64,000 nucleotides of DNA from Stenopsyche tienmushanensis. Lineage: Eukaryota; Arthropoda; Insecta; Trichoptera; Stenopsychidae. The stretch covers positions 248,001 through 312,000 of the forward strand of contig WACJ01000271.1 in the NCBI GenBank assembly GCA_008973525.1. Reading direction: 5' to 3'. Positions 23,401 to 35,405 of this stretch are shown one piece after another. The notes under the pieces are model-generated. The model worked only from the letters and a program-made list of their open reading frames with translations. It was not told the DNA's origin and searched no databases. The position numbers and the translations under genes are program-made. How positions within the stretch are numbered: position 1 is the stretch's first letter; every line of letters begins with the position of its first letter.

Positions 23401-26400
23401 AAAATCATTAATACATAACGGATAAAATTATTACTCGCTGCATTGTGAATTTTTTTATTGATCTTGAAAATTTTTGATGGATGCCGTAATCATTTAATTT
23501 TTTAATGGATCAACATACGAATGATACCACACTATGTATACAATTATTATGTCTTAATGTTGTTAAATGATTAATCAATTGAATTTATGGAATATCCCTA
23601 CAAACTAGTAACTTGGGTGCAAATCTGAGAAAAGAAGGTGTGGTTGTCATGTCAAAATGATTAGCAATGGCCCCATAAATAGAGGCTTATTAATATATAA
23701 TTTACATGATGGGTTAAAATTATTAATATAATTATTTCAATATAGATTTTATCTATACAAAATGAATGACTATGATCTGCGATTCAAATTTTGGTTAGTC
23801 TAAATTAATCCATCATCATAGTCACAAACAGTTCACTGGAGAATTAAGTCTTCTTCAATATCCATGCATAAAAAAGGGTTATATCCATCTCTTCTGTATT
23901 ATACATTTATCTTCTCATCCGCTCGACATTGAACGCTCATCCAATGAGTCATCTGTGTAATACAGGGTGCTGACCTTTCACAAGGGCCTTACTGGCCTTA
24001 CTATGCGGTGTATCTCAGATTCGCTCCTACACCAACTGATAGTGTCTCCCCGTCCACATGCATCTAATCCAGGCGATTTTAATACTAAATTATTTATATA
24101 CATAAATTATTAATATTAACAAGTTTGTATGGAATAAAATGAAAACATTATGGGTTTATGAATTTAAAAAAATATATTTTGTTATGCAGGATGTTTATTA
24201 AGTATATTAGGCATTTTATTTGTTTTAATCTACAGGATGAAACGTTTGGTTTCCTTTCGCAAGTGTCGCAGAAAAATAGCGTTCGCTTTCTTCCTTTTTC
24301 AGTTACACGGTCAGAACACACCATACAGTCTCTATAATTCCTCCCTGATGTACTATAAATGAAATGAGGACTTCCATCTAACCGTTGATCATGATCAGTT
24401 GACGACAATCGTCCCAATTTGGACTTCGTAGGAACGCGAAAGTTGCCAATAAGTTGCATCAACAATTGTCAGCGAAATTTTTTATGATTTATTGGCTTTA
24501 TATTTTCTTTGATTTCAAATTCCTTGTGTAAAATATAAGAGTTTACAGTTGATGTTTCAAAACCCCAAAAAAATAACTTCCTCCACCGCTTCAAAGTCTT
24601 TTGCATGAAACAATATGATGTTGCGTATTAACCTGCCATGTCCACCCCGCCCATATTTTTAATGTAATCTAAAATGACTACTGGCTTGTTTATTAGCTCA
24701 TCTTGATTATATTGTTATGGGGTTGTCCTTGCTCTTCTCATTGATTGTGAAGTTGACTTATGCTTTGTACTGAGCATTGTGATTATTATTTTGTGACGCC
24801 AGACTAACATTAAAGTATCTTTTTTTCTGTTTGCTATCTTTCGTCCCACAGCTAATCTTGCTTTTTTTTATATGATTAGGTAAACCTTTCTGTTTCTCAT
24901 TATATTAACGTGCAAGTGAGAAAACATTTACTTTTCAAGAGTCAATTCAATTCCTCTGAATCAATATTTTTCCACATTCCAGATGACAAATTAATGATCA
25001 GACAATAGGACAGTATTTCTAGAGTATTCACTTGATTCTTACATTTATAAAAAATACCAAAATCCTATTTGAAGTTCATAAAAACTGTCTGAGAAAAAAA
25101 TGACCTCAACGTGTGACCATAGAAGTTGTAAGGGTTAAGCAGTTTGACTCATAACTCAATCATCATAGATTCAAATCTATAGGTGTGGCTGGTAACCACA
25201 TTTTTTAAAATGTACATATGCTATGAAAACCATGTCAAAGTGTTCGGCAATTGGTTCCATAGTCTGCAAAATGGCATTTAAAAAAAAATGGATATTATTT
25301 TTTTAAATAAGAGATCAAATTTTTCAAAGAATTTTGGATGCACTATAAGTACATCCAAAATCAAAAAAATAAATATTGTAATTTTGACACCTTTGATACG
25401 AATTTTTAATAATATCTGATAAACCGCATATTCTAGAAAGAATGGGAAAATGGTTCAATAATAAATACTGCAATTCGGCAAGAAAAATGACTTCATAAGC
25501 ATGTCATTATGATTTTTCCTTGGCACGTGCTGAGATCATTGTGAACCATGAGTCATTGTGTTTTTAAATAAACTGCATCAGGATTCGTCCATAAATATGT
25601 TGTTCGCATGCAAAAACTCTTGCTATGGTGGTTTCGTATTTAAAAATGTGCTCGATCTTAAAATCGGCAATTTTAATATGGGATTCAAAATCACATGATT
25701 TACAAGTATTAATGACTAGTTCTATTTGTACTTTGTTTCCTTATAACTCAATAACATCAGTAATAATAACGTCAATAAAATACCTTATCATTTGTTCATG
25801 CTGTGTAATCCTTACAAACTTGTTTGCTATATAATTTTTTTAATTATTGCTTTCAGATATTGCAAGAAAATTAAATCTTTGCATATATTCAACCCCAAAG
25901 GCTCGCTACTCAATTCCGACCCAATAATAGGTAAGTTATAATGCAAAATTATATAGATTTTGTTACTTTCATGTATGACTTTATAATGATTCTGTTATAT
26001 CAACCTCTCATTTGTGTTTCTGCATAATGCTATGTACACGTATGAAACCTTTCAATCTGTGTCTATTATTAGATTATCAAGTAAATATTAATTGAAGAAT
26101 TTCCCGCCTAAGAGCTCTTTTCTCATACTGTCATATCAATCCATTAATATGTGTTACTACAATATTTTACACATTGCTGCTATTGATTTTTTGTTATCGT
26201 ACCATATCATGTTATGTACCTTTGTTATTCGTGATAACAATGGAAACCGCATAATGCATTATATGTTTGCTTTTATTTGTGAAGTACTTTTAACACATCC
26301 GTGCATATTATTTATGTTTCCAGAAGAAGCTGTACCCAATTTAATTGGTCAACAATATTATCAATTCTATAAATTGATCAAGCTGTTATGCTTTCTAACT

Positions 26401-26556
26401 TTGATATATTTGGTTGCGGGTCCTTGGGTAGGATGGGACGTTCCACTTCTGCAAAGAATCTTCTTCTTTGCAAGCAGCTTGATTGTTTTTATCTGGTGGT
26501 TTTTTAAAGGATATTTTGTGAAATTAATATCATGTAAAAAGTCTAAAAAATTGCAG
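20420..26556 (+). CDS. Three upstream exons, probable N-terminus of the PISD gene (two membrane segments)
   Basis: Exon 1 20420-20448 starts MYEVLLSDE and ends CG before GTAAGC. Exon 2 25857-25930 follows TTTCAG and ends before GTAAGT. Exon 3 26324-26556 follows TTCCAG and ends CAG before GCAAGT, a GC donor. All junctions keep one frame and give 112 residues. Residues 1-45 are polar (…IFNPKGSLLNSDPIIEEAVP); about 52-70 (LIKLLCFLTLIYLVAGPWV) and 79-97 (RIFFFASSLIVFIWWFF) look like membrane helices, and a basic CKKSKK follows. Exon 3 ends in phase 0, exactly what exon 28562 of PISD needs. PISD is anchored in the inner mitochondrial membrane by an N-terminal segment, which fits, but the usual arginine-rich presequence is not obvious. 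The alternative is a separate small membrane-protein gene; reading on past 26556 also stays open to 26616. I do not recognise these 112 residues. Confidence 0.55.
21300..21900 (-). pseudogene. piggyBac transposase C-terminal remnant, copy 1
   Basis: Minus strand reads IKNMGGIDTADQLATSYC, the conserved N-K-x-M-G-G-V-D-x-A-D-Q block of piggyBac transposases. A basic stretch follows (RKSLKWRMKRFF), then LMQIIGNF and a decayed cysteine-rich C-terminus. Several frameshifts. It lies in the first intron of the PISD model, in the opposite orientation to that gene. Confidence 0.75.
24148..25134 (-). mobile_element. piggyBac transposon remnant, copy 2
   Basis: A minus-strand frame reads IKNMGGVDMAG, a stop, YATSYC, then LKRWRKLFFWGFETSTVNSY and ILYKEFE. 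A second frame gives LMQLIGNFR, RLDGSPHFI and the cysteine-rich tail CMVCSDRV...KRTLFFCDTC. This is the standard order at the piggyBac C-terminus. The right edge is TTAA (25135-25138), with the end read inward as CCCTTACAACTTC. The N-terminal two thirds are lost or unreadable. It lies in the first intron of the PISD model, same orientation as copy 1. Confidence 0.8.
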
Positions 26557-26623
26557 GCAAGTATAAGTCTGTTATTTTTTTTTTTATTGCTTATTTTATT
26601 ATTTTACTATTCCTAGTTGCAGA

Positions 26624-26643
26624 ATATATATATATATATATAT
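26624..26643. repeat. AT microsatellite
   Basis: A run of about ten AT units directly after exon 3 of the PISD model. Similar short AT runs occur near 7530 and 53225. Confidence 0.8.
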
Positions 26644-27766
26644 GTATATTATCGTTTTTTCTCCACCTTGTGTCCGGTTACTAATCCATATATTAGATAA
26701 GCTATCACAATTATAAAAAATTGCAATATCACATAACACATAAATATAGTGACACTGATTATTCAGTAATTGGTAGCTGAAATTTTTTAACAAGGTTATC
26801 ATTGGTTAATAAGGTCATTTTTTATACTTGTTCATGACAAAATATAATTGTTTTTGATAGTGCTCTCAATAAAAATGTTATGTTCAATTTTATTTATAAT
26901 TAATAGTATTTCCTTTCGTGCTTTGTTTTTATTTCAGTCATGTTTTATTAATAAATTTATATAATGAGATAGGTAAAATTATCAAAGTTATTAATTAACT
27001 ATGCTTATTTACTCCTTTCTTACAATTTGTATTTTGCTGTCATCTAATATTTTATTATTCGTGCCATAAAATACTACGTTCTGTTTACAATATCCTTAAC
27101 ATACAGATATCTTGAGACTTAATGTTACTCTTAAAAATCATTTTTTGTTTAATGTTCTTATTGTGCAGTTTACGGTTTAAAATATGAGACTTTTATAGTT
27201 AATGACATTTTTTAATTACGAAATTTTAAAATACCTTATTAGTGTAATTAGGTCAAAGTTAGTTATTAAATTTATTGCTGATAGCTCAGTTCATAGTGAG
27301 TTTAAACAAAATGTTAATTAAGATATTTTCTTTTTTTTTAAATGATCTTTTTGGTCCCTTTTTTATTTTTTACCATGGTTAAAACGATTTTTTAACGTGG
27401 TTATTTTGTATTACTGGTATTGCAGCGTTACATGGTTAATCCTTCAGTTATTGTGTTTTTGTATGATAATTACATTTGCATAAAATTATGTACAATAATT
27501 GCTTGCTTTAATCGCTTAACTTTTTCTCCACCATGTTAATCACTTAAGGGGGAAAACAGTTTAGGAGGCAGACTTTTTAGTGTTTTTTGTGATTTTTTAT
27601 TTAACAGGGAAAGAATGATTAAAATTTGTTTAAACTTTTAGAATATCTTATTAATATTTTGAAGTACATCTGAATTTTTTTTTAATTCATTTCCGCCGGA
27701 AATATTCGAGCTATAAATAAGCAGGTAATTTGCTAAGATATAAATAACCTAGCAGGTAATCAGCTA

Positions 27767-27939
27767 CAGTGGAACCTCGATAAACCGTTCCCGCATAATA
27801 CGTTTTCCCGGATGGACCGTTCATTTTTTATAGTCCCGTCAAACTATTATTATTTGAAGCTTTCCCGCATTCACCGTTTCCCGCAATTACCGTTTTTTTT
27901 TCAGGGTCCCTTGGAAAACGTAAAATCGAGGTTTCACTG
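27767..27939. mobile_element. pogo/Tigger-like MITE (173 bp)
   Basis: Inverted ends CAGTGGAACCTCGATAAAC at the left and, reversed, CAGTGAAACCTCGATTTTAC at the right, with TA on both sides (27765-27766, 27940-27941). CAGTxGAACCTCGAT is the usual terminus of pogo/Tigger-type elements. No coding capacity. Lies in an intron of the PISD model. Confidence 0.85.
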
Positions 27940-28270
27940 TATTCCAGCACCATATAGCAACTCTTCGTCTTCTTCATATGCGTAATTTTGGGCTTGCATC
28001 TCCTCTTTTCAAGCTTTCCGAGCTTCCTTGGTCTCCACTATATATATTGGAAGAATTTATTTCTGAAGATCAGAGGTGCAATGGAGAAAAGTGCGCTTCA
28101 GGTTCCGTTCCAAGCGTTTTAGCATTTTTTTGCTGGCACTTGCATCTTCACTAAAACTTGATTGACTCTTGATGTGTCGATTTCCGTTGAAGGATCTGTT
28201 TACTACATATGATGTGGTTTACTACATCGGTCTTTGGTATCCTGTTTGAGTGAATAATAACAATTTTTAA

Positions 28271-28396
28271 CCTCTCCCTTGCCATGCTTAAACACACCCG
28301 CGCGCCACCATGATATGTATTTGGTACGCCATATGAAATTCTGAACCCCGTATCTATTGTATTTGATTCGAGTTGTAGTAAATACATCATGGTGAA
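28271..28396. mobile_element. TTAA MITE (family A) in a PISD intron
   Basis: Flanked by TTAA at 28267-28270 and 28397-28400. Starts CCTCTCCCTTGCCATG and contains the family words ATTCTGAACCCCGTATC and GTTGTAGTAAATACATCATG. It lies 166 bases before the first clearly PISD-coding exon. Confidence 0.75.
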
Positions 28397-28561
28397 TTAA
28401 TTTATCTTATAATCGTTCATCATTCATATATTAGTTAAGCCGCCACCCAGCGCGTATTAATTTGGATATATGTATCTATTTTCGTTAATAATAAAACACA
28501 AATTAACATGCATTAAAGTTTCATTGCACATGTAGTAAAATATTATTATTTTTATTTTCAG

Positions 28562-31434
28562 ATTTGTATATACTGTTTAGTTCCATGGCGTATATTGAGT
28601 AGATACTGGGGTAAATTGGCAGGTATTTAAATCCATACTATTTAAATATATTTGTAAACACAATCATTTTATTTTTAATTTATCATTTCTAAATCTCTAT
28701 GTGTATATTTATATGCCAAACAATTCAGCAGCGTTGTATATTTTACTATGTAATGCGGATGTTTTCGCTTCTAATACATTTCTTTCTATGTGTAATTTTT
28801 GGTCTTGAAATATTAAAACATGCGATTTATTACAATTTTATGCAAAGCGAAATAGCGTCATCGGTCAAATGTATTCAGTGCTTACGATTAAAATTGTCTT
28901 GTTTTATTTTATTACATTTTTTAAATTGTGTTATTTTAGCAATGCAAATTCCGAAAGCTATTAGAGTGTACATTTTTGGAGCATACTGTAAACTTTTTAA
29001 AGTGAATATGGATGAAATTCAACACCCCTTGAATCGTTATCCTACACTGGTAGCGTTTTTTACAAGGTATATTGGCTTTCTTGTGCATACATTTAGATAT
29101 TTTATTTATTTATGTCAAACATGAATTAACCTTTTAAAATGTATCAATTTTAGACAATTAAAAGAAAATTGTAGATCAATTGAAACGTCAGGTTGCCTCG
29201 TAGGTCCATGTGATGGAACGCTTGTGCATTCTGGCCCTATGTGTGGAAAGCAAGTTAAGCATGTAAATATTTTTAATTCACACATTTTTAGGATTATACT
29301 TATTTCAAGATATTATTATTATGTATATATTTATTAATAATACTTATGTGATTTTTAGGTAAAAGGTCTTGACTATCATTTAAAGACTTTTCTGGGGTAT
29401 AAACCCACTTTGTCCAGTTTAAAAACAGGGTCTGAACAATCAATTGGAACTCGTCTCTTTCAGTGCGTATTTTATTTAGCTCCTGGAGATTATCATAGGT
29501 GAGTTTAAAACATGTTTATCAAAATAATATTTTTTTACCACAAATCTAATATTTTTTACCACAAATGAATATTTTTTTGTTTGAATTTAACTCTTTCATT
29601 TAAAAAAGGACATTCCTAACTGGACAATCTATTATTAAGTGTTAACCGCCTTACTTCTTAGTTATTTTCGAGGAGATGGGTAAAAAAAAGTCACCTTTTT
29701 TTCTCTCTTTGTATTATAAAAACAATATTAGTCCTCGTCATATCTGACCATATTTTGTTGAAATGGATGCATTTTCAATAGACAGCGGCTCTTAAACTTA
29801 TGTAGTCCGCGGTTCTGCTCTTGAATCTTTCGCGAACCTACTCTTGAGCAAATTTTTTTTCATGGATTTCCTCTTGAACCCTTGTTTGCTCCACTATTAT
29901 CAAAGAAGAATTCGAATTCCTCCTTATAGCTGTGCATAAAACCGGGAACGCCAGACTTTTCTGTAAATTAAAAAGGCAATGCAAAATATCGTTACCCGAA
30001 TCTATGTCAACCCATTACTACAAAGCACTTGTAGTAATGTATTCTTCGACTATGCTTCCATCGTCTTCCTGCGAAGATCAAGAATCTATTGTGGTATCAC
30101 TCCCGCTCCCACGGGTGCTCATACTTACTTTTACTATACATGCTTTACTGACTAAAAAGTTCACTGGTAAAATAAATGGGTTCAAAGTCACCAATCCAAA
30201 ATAAATTTCAACATACACCCACAAGATCTGCCACGAAAGTGCTCATCCTGGGGCGGACGTCCTTTTAACTTCGTTCCCCTCTGACGCTCCGACGCTAGGC
30301 TCGTCAATCCGCAAATTGGCCATGGCCGCATTCCAATCTCTATTGTTTTTAGATAAGATCGGTTTCAAATGTTTCCGGGCTGCGAAATACACTGCAAATC
30401 GCTCAGACTGGCTGAAGCTGAGTCAGAAATTCGCTGAAAACCCTTGGATTTACTAACTATTTATTTCATTTAATTACCATCCACCGATTGTTAGCCTTCC
30501 CCCTCAATAGCTTTGGAGATATCGGGTATATATTTTTTTCTAAAGAGGTTACGTGATACGGGTTGGCGCGCTTATCATGTACGTTCGAGGAGCTTTGAGT
30601 GTTCAATCATTGATTGCACACTCAAAATTACATTTAAATAATATTTGCTCAGGCATTTTGTGTATGTACCGTGCTAATGTGGATTTTTTTTTAAAAATAT
30701 ATACATTTAATTTGTGAAAGTATTCTTTAATTTTTGGTAGTTTAATTTTTTTATTGAAATTTTTTGATGAAATTGATTCATTTTATTTTTTGTTTGTATT
30801 CAGATTTCATTCTCCTTGTGACTGGGTGATAACAGAAAGAACACACTTTTACGGACGATTACTGTCAGTTTCCCCTAAAGTCACTAAATGGTTTCCAAAT
30901 CTATTGGCTTTAAATGAAAGAGTGGTCTATACTGGTGAATGGGAACATGGATTCTTTAGCTACACTGCTGTTGGTAATACGTTATTCCATCTGTTTTGTG
31001 TTATATGTTTTTTTTTAAATATAAATTTAATGCATTTTAATGTTTATCAAGGTGCAACAAATGTCGGTTCCATTTCTGTACACGGAGATCCAACATTGAT
31101 TACGAACGAACGACGAATGCAAGGAAAAGATCATGTGATGTTTTCTTCACCATACAGATTAAAGCGAGGCGAAGAGATTGGCTACTTTTCAATGGGCTCA
31201 TCAATTGTGTTGATCTTTGAAGCACCGAAAGATTTCCAATTTTTAATTTCTAATCATTCGTGTATAAAACTAGGAAATTGTCTCGGAGATTTAAGAAGAC
31301 AATTTGAAAATACTTCTTTATACGAATCTTATGATTGCTCCTCTTGTAATATGTCTATTATGCGAAGCATAAGTGATAATTTAGAAACTAGTGCTCCTTT
31401 AGGAAAATGCGATACTCATTCATCAGTCGACTGA
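28562..31434 (+). CDS. PISD: Phosphatidylserine decarboxylase proenzyme, mitochondrial (six exons)
   Basis: Exons: 28562-28622, 28940-29066, 29154-29262, 29359-29498, 30804-30973, 31052-31434. Every junction has GT and AG and keeps frame. The enzyme removes CO2 from phosphatidylserine to make phosphatidylethanolamine at the inner mitochondrial membrane. It cleaves itself to create a pyruvoyl group on the small subunit. In the 441-residue model the family motifs stand in order: VPWRILSRYWGKL (about 118-130), GPCDG with the catalytic Asp at 195, and YLAPGDYHRFHSP with His at 260. NERVVYTGEWEHGFFSYTAV (near 295-314), GATNVGSI and the cleavage site FSMGSSIVLIFEAP follow, with Gly363-Ser364 the expected cut. 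The usual site is LGST; here MGSS. After the family's normal end (LGNCLGDL) there is a polar tail of roughly 45 residues with three cysteines. Intron 7 is 1305 bases and holds transposon ends. Confidence 0.93.
29578..29629 (+). mobile_element. mariner terminal fragment in a PISD intron
   Basis: Reverse complement begins ATTGTCCAGTTAGGAATGTC and continues into the conserved sub-terminal AAATGAAAGAGTTAAATTC, as at 855 and 59871. TA follows at 29630. Only about 50 bases of one end are kept. Confidence 0.8.
29776..29870 (+). mobile_element. hAT-like terminal fragment in a PISD intron
   Basis: AGCGGCTCTTAAACTTATG then TAGTCCGCGG then CTCTTGAA parallels the reverse complement of 40025-40115. GATTCTTAA...AGTCCGCGGACC is typical of hAT termini. 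The following 29870-30560, richer in G+C than the rest of the intron, may be its interior, but I recognise no transposase motif there. Confidence 0.5.
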
Positions 31435-31472
31435 ATCGCTTGAATTTAATTATAATTATTGCACATCTATAT

Positions 31473-31478
31473 AATAAA
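31473..31478 (+). promoter_or_regulatory. Candidate poly(A) signal for PISD
   Basis: AATAAA lies 38 bases after the PISD stop codon, the first canonical hexamer downstream. Further AATAAA words follow in the A+T-rich sequence, so longer 3' ends are possible. Confidence 0.55.
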
Positions 31479-34400
31479 CATAATAATTAAATGGCTGTGA
31501 AAAAGTGCATCAGTCAGTATGTTATTTTGAAAGATTTTTTAGCTGCTCCATGTGATATGTCAATTTGGAGTTAATTGATGCAAGGTATATGGAATGGGAT
31601 GGAAACATCCATTAGAGTTGCTTGGAAAGTATTTTTATATGTAATATTAATATTCGTATCAATGAGTCATGACATATTTTTTAACTGATTAATAATGTCC
31701 CAAAATTACATTATGACACGTAAGAAACATTTTCATTGACAATAACACGTACAGCTCACCATTAGTCCTTTATTTTAATGTAGTATTTTCAGATTAAATA
31801 TTGACTGACTGGTAATATTTTCTATTTTCTGACCTGACTAATTGAATAATTAATACACTTTTGCTGGTCATGGGAATTTAGGCTTATGATTTTTATTATA
31901 AAGCATTATAATTCACAGAAAGCTTAGTAATATTTTTGTTATATTTAAAGCATTAATGTATGTTAATTAAAAAATCCTTTAGCACATTCAATGTCATCTT
32001 AGAAGGCGTTACCTTTTGCAGAGTTTATGAATATATTTTGTTATTTTTAACAATAAAATAATATAATAAGAAAATGATATACATGTACTATGTACAGACT
32101 TTATTGGTTTATTAGTTTGTTATGGTAAAATTTATTTTTTTTCTTGTCAGCTCTAATATTAATTGATTTATTGTCTATTTTGTTATGAAGAACACATAAA
32201 TAAGTTTTTAGTGATTTATAAAATTAAATTAACCATAATTAAAATAAGATTTTAGTAAGTCTAATTATTTTGTCAAATGGTCTTGTTACTGACAACTTTT
32301 AGGAATATTAGTGGCACATTGATCCTTTGAAAAAACTATGACAATACATGAATGGTAATAGTAACGCACAGCATTAAACGACTTCATGAAGTTGACATTG
32401 AACATGTTAATATGACAGTTTCTCAAAATTTCTACATCATTAAGAAATATTTTTATGTATATGTTGTTTTTAAATTTTGCTTAGATCTTTTTGTTCTTCC
32501 TCTCAAATCGAATATACTCATGATTTTTTTTAAAATAATTATTTTCTTTGTGATATAATCTTATTGAGGTTTGAATATCAGTAGCTACTTTACATTTGAT
32601 AAATAAGCATCTGTGAGATTTTTTTGTTTTTAAGACTGTTTTTGGGAGTGTACTGAATGCATTTATATAATAATAATTGAATTGTCCGCTTTAATGAATC
32701 ACTGCAAATTTAAATTGTATTTTCTCAAGCATATATAACTTATCAACAGGGTTATAAAATTGCATTAGTTTTATTTGGAGATAAATGATTTACTTTTAAA
32801 TATTTCGAGCAACAAACACATGCTCATAGCTATAATATAGTTAAGCGACTATGATTAACAAAAATCAAACAGATTCTGAGTAATCTCAAAACTATGTTAT
32901 CGACAATGTGAAATTGCAACATATCTGCTAAATACACATTATTTTGTATTTAGACTGTTTTAAATATTCAGATTTATATTTTTCTAAAATAGTTATGTTG
33001 AATAAGAATAAAATTGCACATAAAAAAATTATTTTAATACTTTAGCAACTGTAAAATTTTGCACTAATTATTTTAGATGATGAATGAGCTCTTATTTACT
33101 GTTTACATTAAAAATGAAATATGTGTTCAAAGCTATCTCCATGCTTGGAGTCATTTTCATACTGAATAAACTTGTAAATACATTTTTTATTAATACGCTT
33201 ACGTTTCAATGTTACGAAGTTTCAAACATACAAACGATGGATTTTATCGGATCTTTGGGATAAATTTTAAAAATGTGGATTTATTGAACTGGACCATTCA
33301 ATTACAATTATGATGATGATCTGCTTTTTATTTAATGTAAAATTTCACTCACTCTTAACGCATTTTTGTGTAGGTGAAACACATAATTCCAATTTTAAGT
33401 TACTGTATTAAGACTTCAGCTTTATTTATAATTTAGTGCCAAATGATTATAATCACACTATTAAATATTAGTATCATTAAATCGGTTGAATTAAAAAAAT
33501 GTGTTTTTACAAGAATACTTATAAATCGTATCCATTTTATTCATATTGATCACCTCTCTCATTTTGCAAGAAATTTAAATAATGACAAAAATTATAAAAT
33601 ATGCATGCATGTAAATTGAATTTTCGAATATCTTGTAAATATTGAATGTATAAATGTAGATTGCACTGTTTAAGTACAGTTTTGTTTTATTCTTTAGCAT
33701 GTGCTATAATCTAATTTTGTTCAATATTTTAGTTATGGTTAAGTTATATAGATCTGTACATTTTACAAATATATGACAAATCACTTATTTGCTTCAATGT
33801 CCACCAGTGATAATAAAAAGAACATTAAAAGTCTGTGTTTATGAATTAAATATTATGTGTAAATACATATAAAAAAAAATGTTGTGATTATATAAAAATT
33901 ATAGAAAGCATTTCCTAAATGAAAATAATTAACCATAAGATTTGATAGTACATTCGCTACCAAATAGTACAAATTGTTTAATTTATGCATTTTATTGTAA
34001 CATATATATATTTGACTATGTTTCTGTTCTTGTTCAATTCAATTTTTTTTTGGTTTCAGTTATTATATCATTTATAACGCTTTAAAAAATACTTCTGATC
34101 TTTATCAGTATAATAGAGGAGAAAATACAGGGTATAAAAACATGGTTTTGTGTTGTTTCTGTGGAATCTTCTAACGTAATTGTTTTTGGCTATATTGTTT
34201 TTTGGATGACATCATCATTTTTCTTTCAAAAATTATACTATTGTACCTAATACAGCAATAATACAAATACATCATATATAAGATATGATGTATAATTTTA
34301 AAACTTGGCACACAAATGCCGCCACAGCGGCGGCATTTAACTTTCAAGTTCAAAGGGTTAAAACTTATATATCCAATAAGTTTTTGTACCAATTTATACT

Positions 34401-34894
34401 GAAACCACTACATTTATAAATAAAGCTTGGATTAGATACATGACTTGTTTTAGTATAAAAATTATTACAATTCACTTGCTTTGTCACTTTCACATAGTTT
34501 GTGAAGTCGTAAACAATTTTTAATTTTTAGTATTATTCACGTAAAAATTAATCTTGAACCTATTTATGCATTTTACACTTACGCAAAAAGTAGTATTTGT
34601 ATCAATGAAATGCTTTCAAATATAATGATCATTAAAACACTCAAACATTGTCAAATATACTTGCCTCCAGATCTTTATTTTTAAAGTCATTCAATTTATT
34701 ATCTCTGATTATTCAGTTTGAAAATACATAAATAATGAAATGTAATTTCAGCGTTCATTTAGAAGAGTTGTTTTTGGAATTTCTTCATTAGCTAGAATTA
34801 TCAAATTAAATAATTTATAAACGACTCCTGTTACTTTGATTTATCATATATGTGCACTTTTTTATCTTAAGTTTGTAAATTACTAAATCGGGAT
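31479..34894. other. Downstream of PISD, nothing recognised
   Basis: Strongly A+T-rich. Short open frames have no motifs. May include an extended 3' untranslated region. One hairpin at 34314-34338 is listed separately. Confidence 0.45.
34314..34338. repeat. GC-rich hairpin
   Basis: AAATGCCGCC and GGCGGCATTT pair perfectly around a 5-base loop, followed by TTAA. It stands out in A+T-rich DNA and may be the edge of another TTAA element (GGGTTAA also lies at 34357). Confidence 0.4.
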
Positions 34895-35061
34895 TTAACC
34901 GCCAGCGATTTTAAAGATATTAGAATTTGCATAAAATCCTTGTGTTTGTACACCACATGTTGTCATATAGGATAATTTACGGGTTTTGAGCTTTTCTTGT
35001 TCAGGATTATCACAACACAATAATTTTTTTGAAAAAATACTTGATATTGTTTACACATTAA

Positions 35062-35405
35062 CCTTTCCTTTATTATGGTGTATTTATTACACGCAAGTCG
35101 AGTTGTAGTAAAGTTGTAATATTGGGAATTATTACAACATTGAATCTTGATATACTATCTATATCAGTGGTTCCTAACTTAAGGGAAATTACCCCTACAG
35201 GGGTAATTTCAGCGCCGTGCGGCTGAGTACAAATTTTAAAGAGGGGTAAAATCAGTTTCCCTGATAGACCATAGGGGTAACAACACTGAAAAGGCTAGGA
35301 ACCGCTGATTTATATCGATATATATACTATCTGTATTGATATATATATATATTATCGAATATTGATATGAAATATAATAAATACGGGTTTTTAGAATTTC
35401 ATATG
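35062..35405. mobile_element. TTAA MITE (family A), split by a hAT MITE
   Basis: Starts after TTAA (35058-35061) with CCTTTCCTTTATTATGGTG. The second half carries ATTGATATGAAATATAATAA and ATACGGG, as in other copies. The two halves are separated by 35165-35307 and A+T-rich sequence. Right boundary approximate. Confidence 0.6.
35165..35307. mobile_element. hAT-like MITE (143 bp)
   Basis: Inverted ends CAGTGGTTCCTAACTT at the left and CAGCGGTTCCTAGCCTT reversed from the right. Flanking 8-bp duplication ATCTATAT/ATTTATAT (7 of 8), as expected for hAT transposition. Inside, TTACCCCTA words repeat in both orientations. No coding capacity. Confidence 0.85.

Noticed and set aside
25130..25205. tRNA-Met-like stretch (GACTCATAACTC and GATTCAAATCT)
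   Set aside because: No paired acceptor stem or proper D-arm can be drawn, and it overlaps the TTAA edge of a piggyBac remnant. At best a decayed SINE head.
26092..26323. Upstream part of the 174-codon frame 26092-26616 as coding
   Set aside because: Translation before 26324 is A+T-driven and is separated by a good acceptor (TTCCAG); the exon model from 26324 is better supported by phase.
29932..30204. 90-codon frame inside a PISD intron as a gene
   Set aside because: Lies between transposon ends; no recognised motif, so only noted as possible hAT interior.
34171..34392. Minus-strand 73-codon frame with CRRCGGIC
   Set aside because: The cysteine-rich part is produced by the GC hairpin at 34314-34338; no zinc-finger pattern continues.
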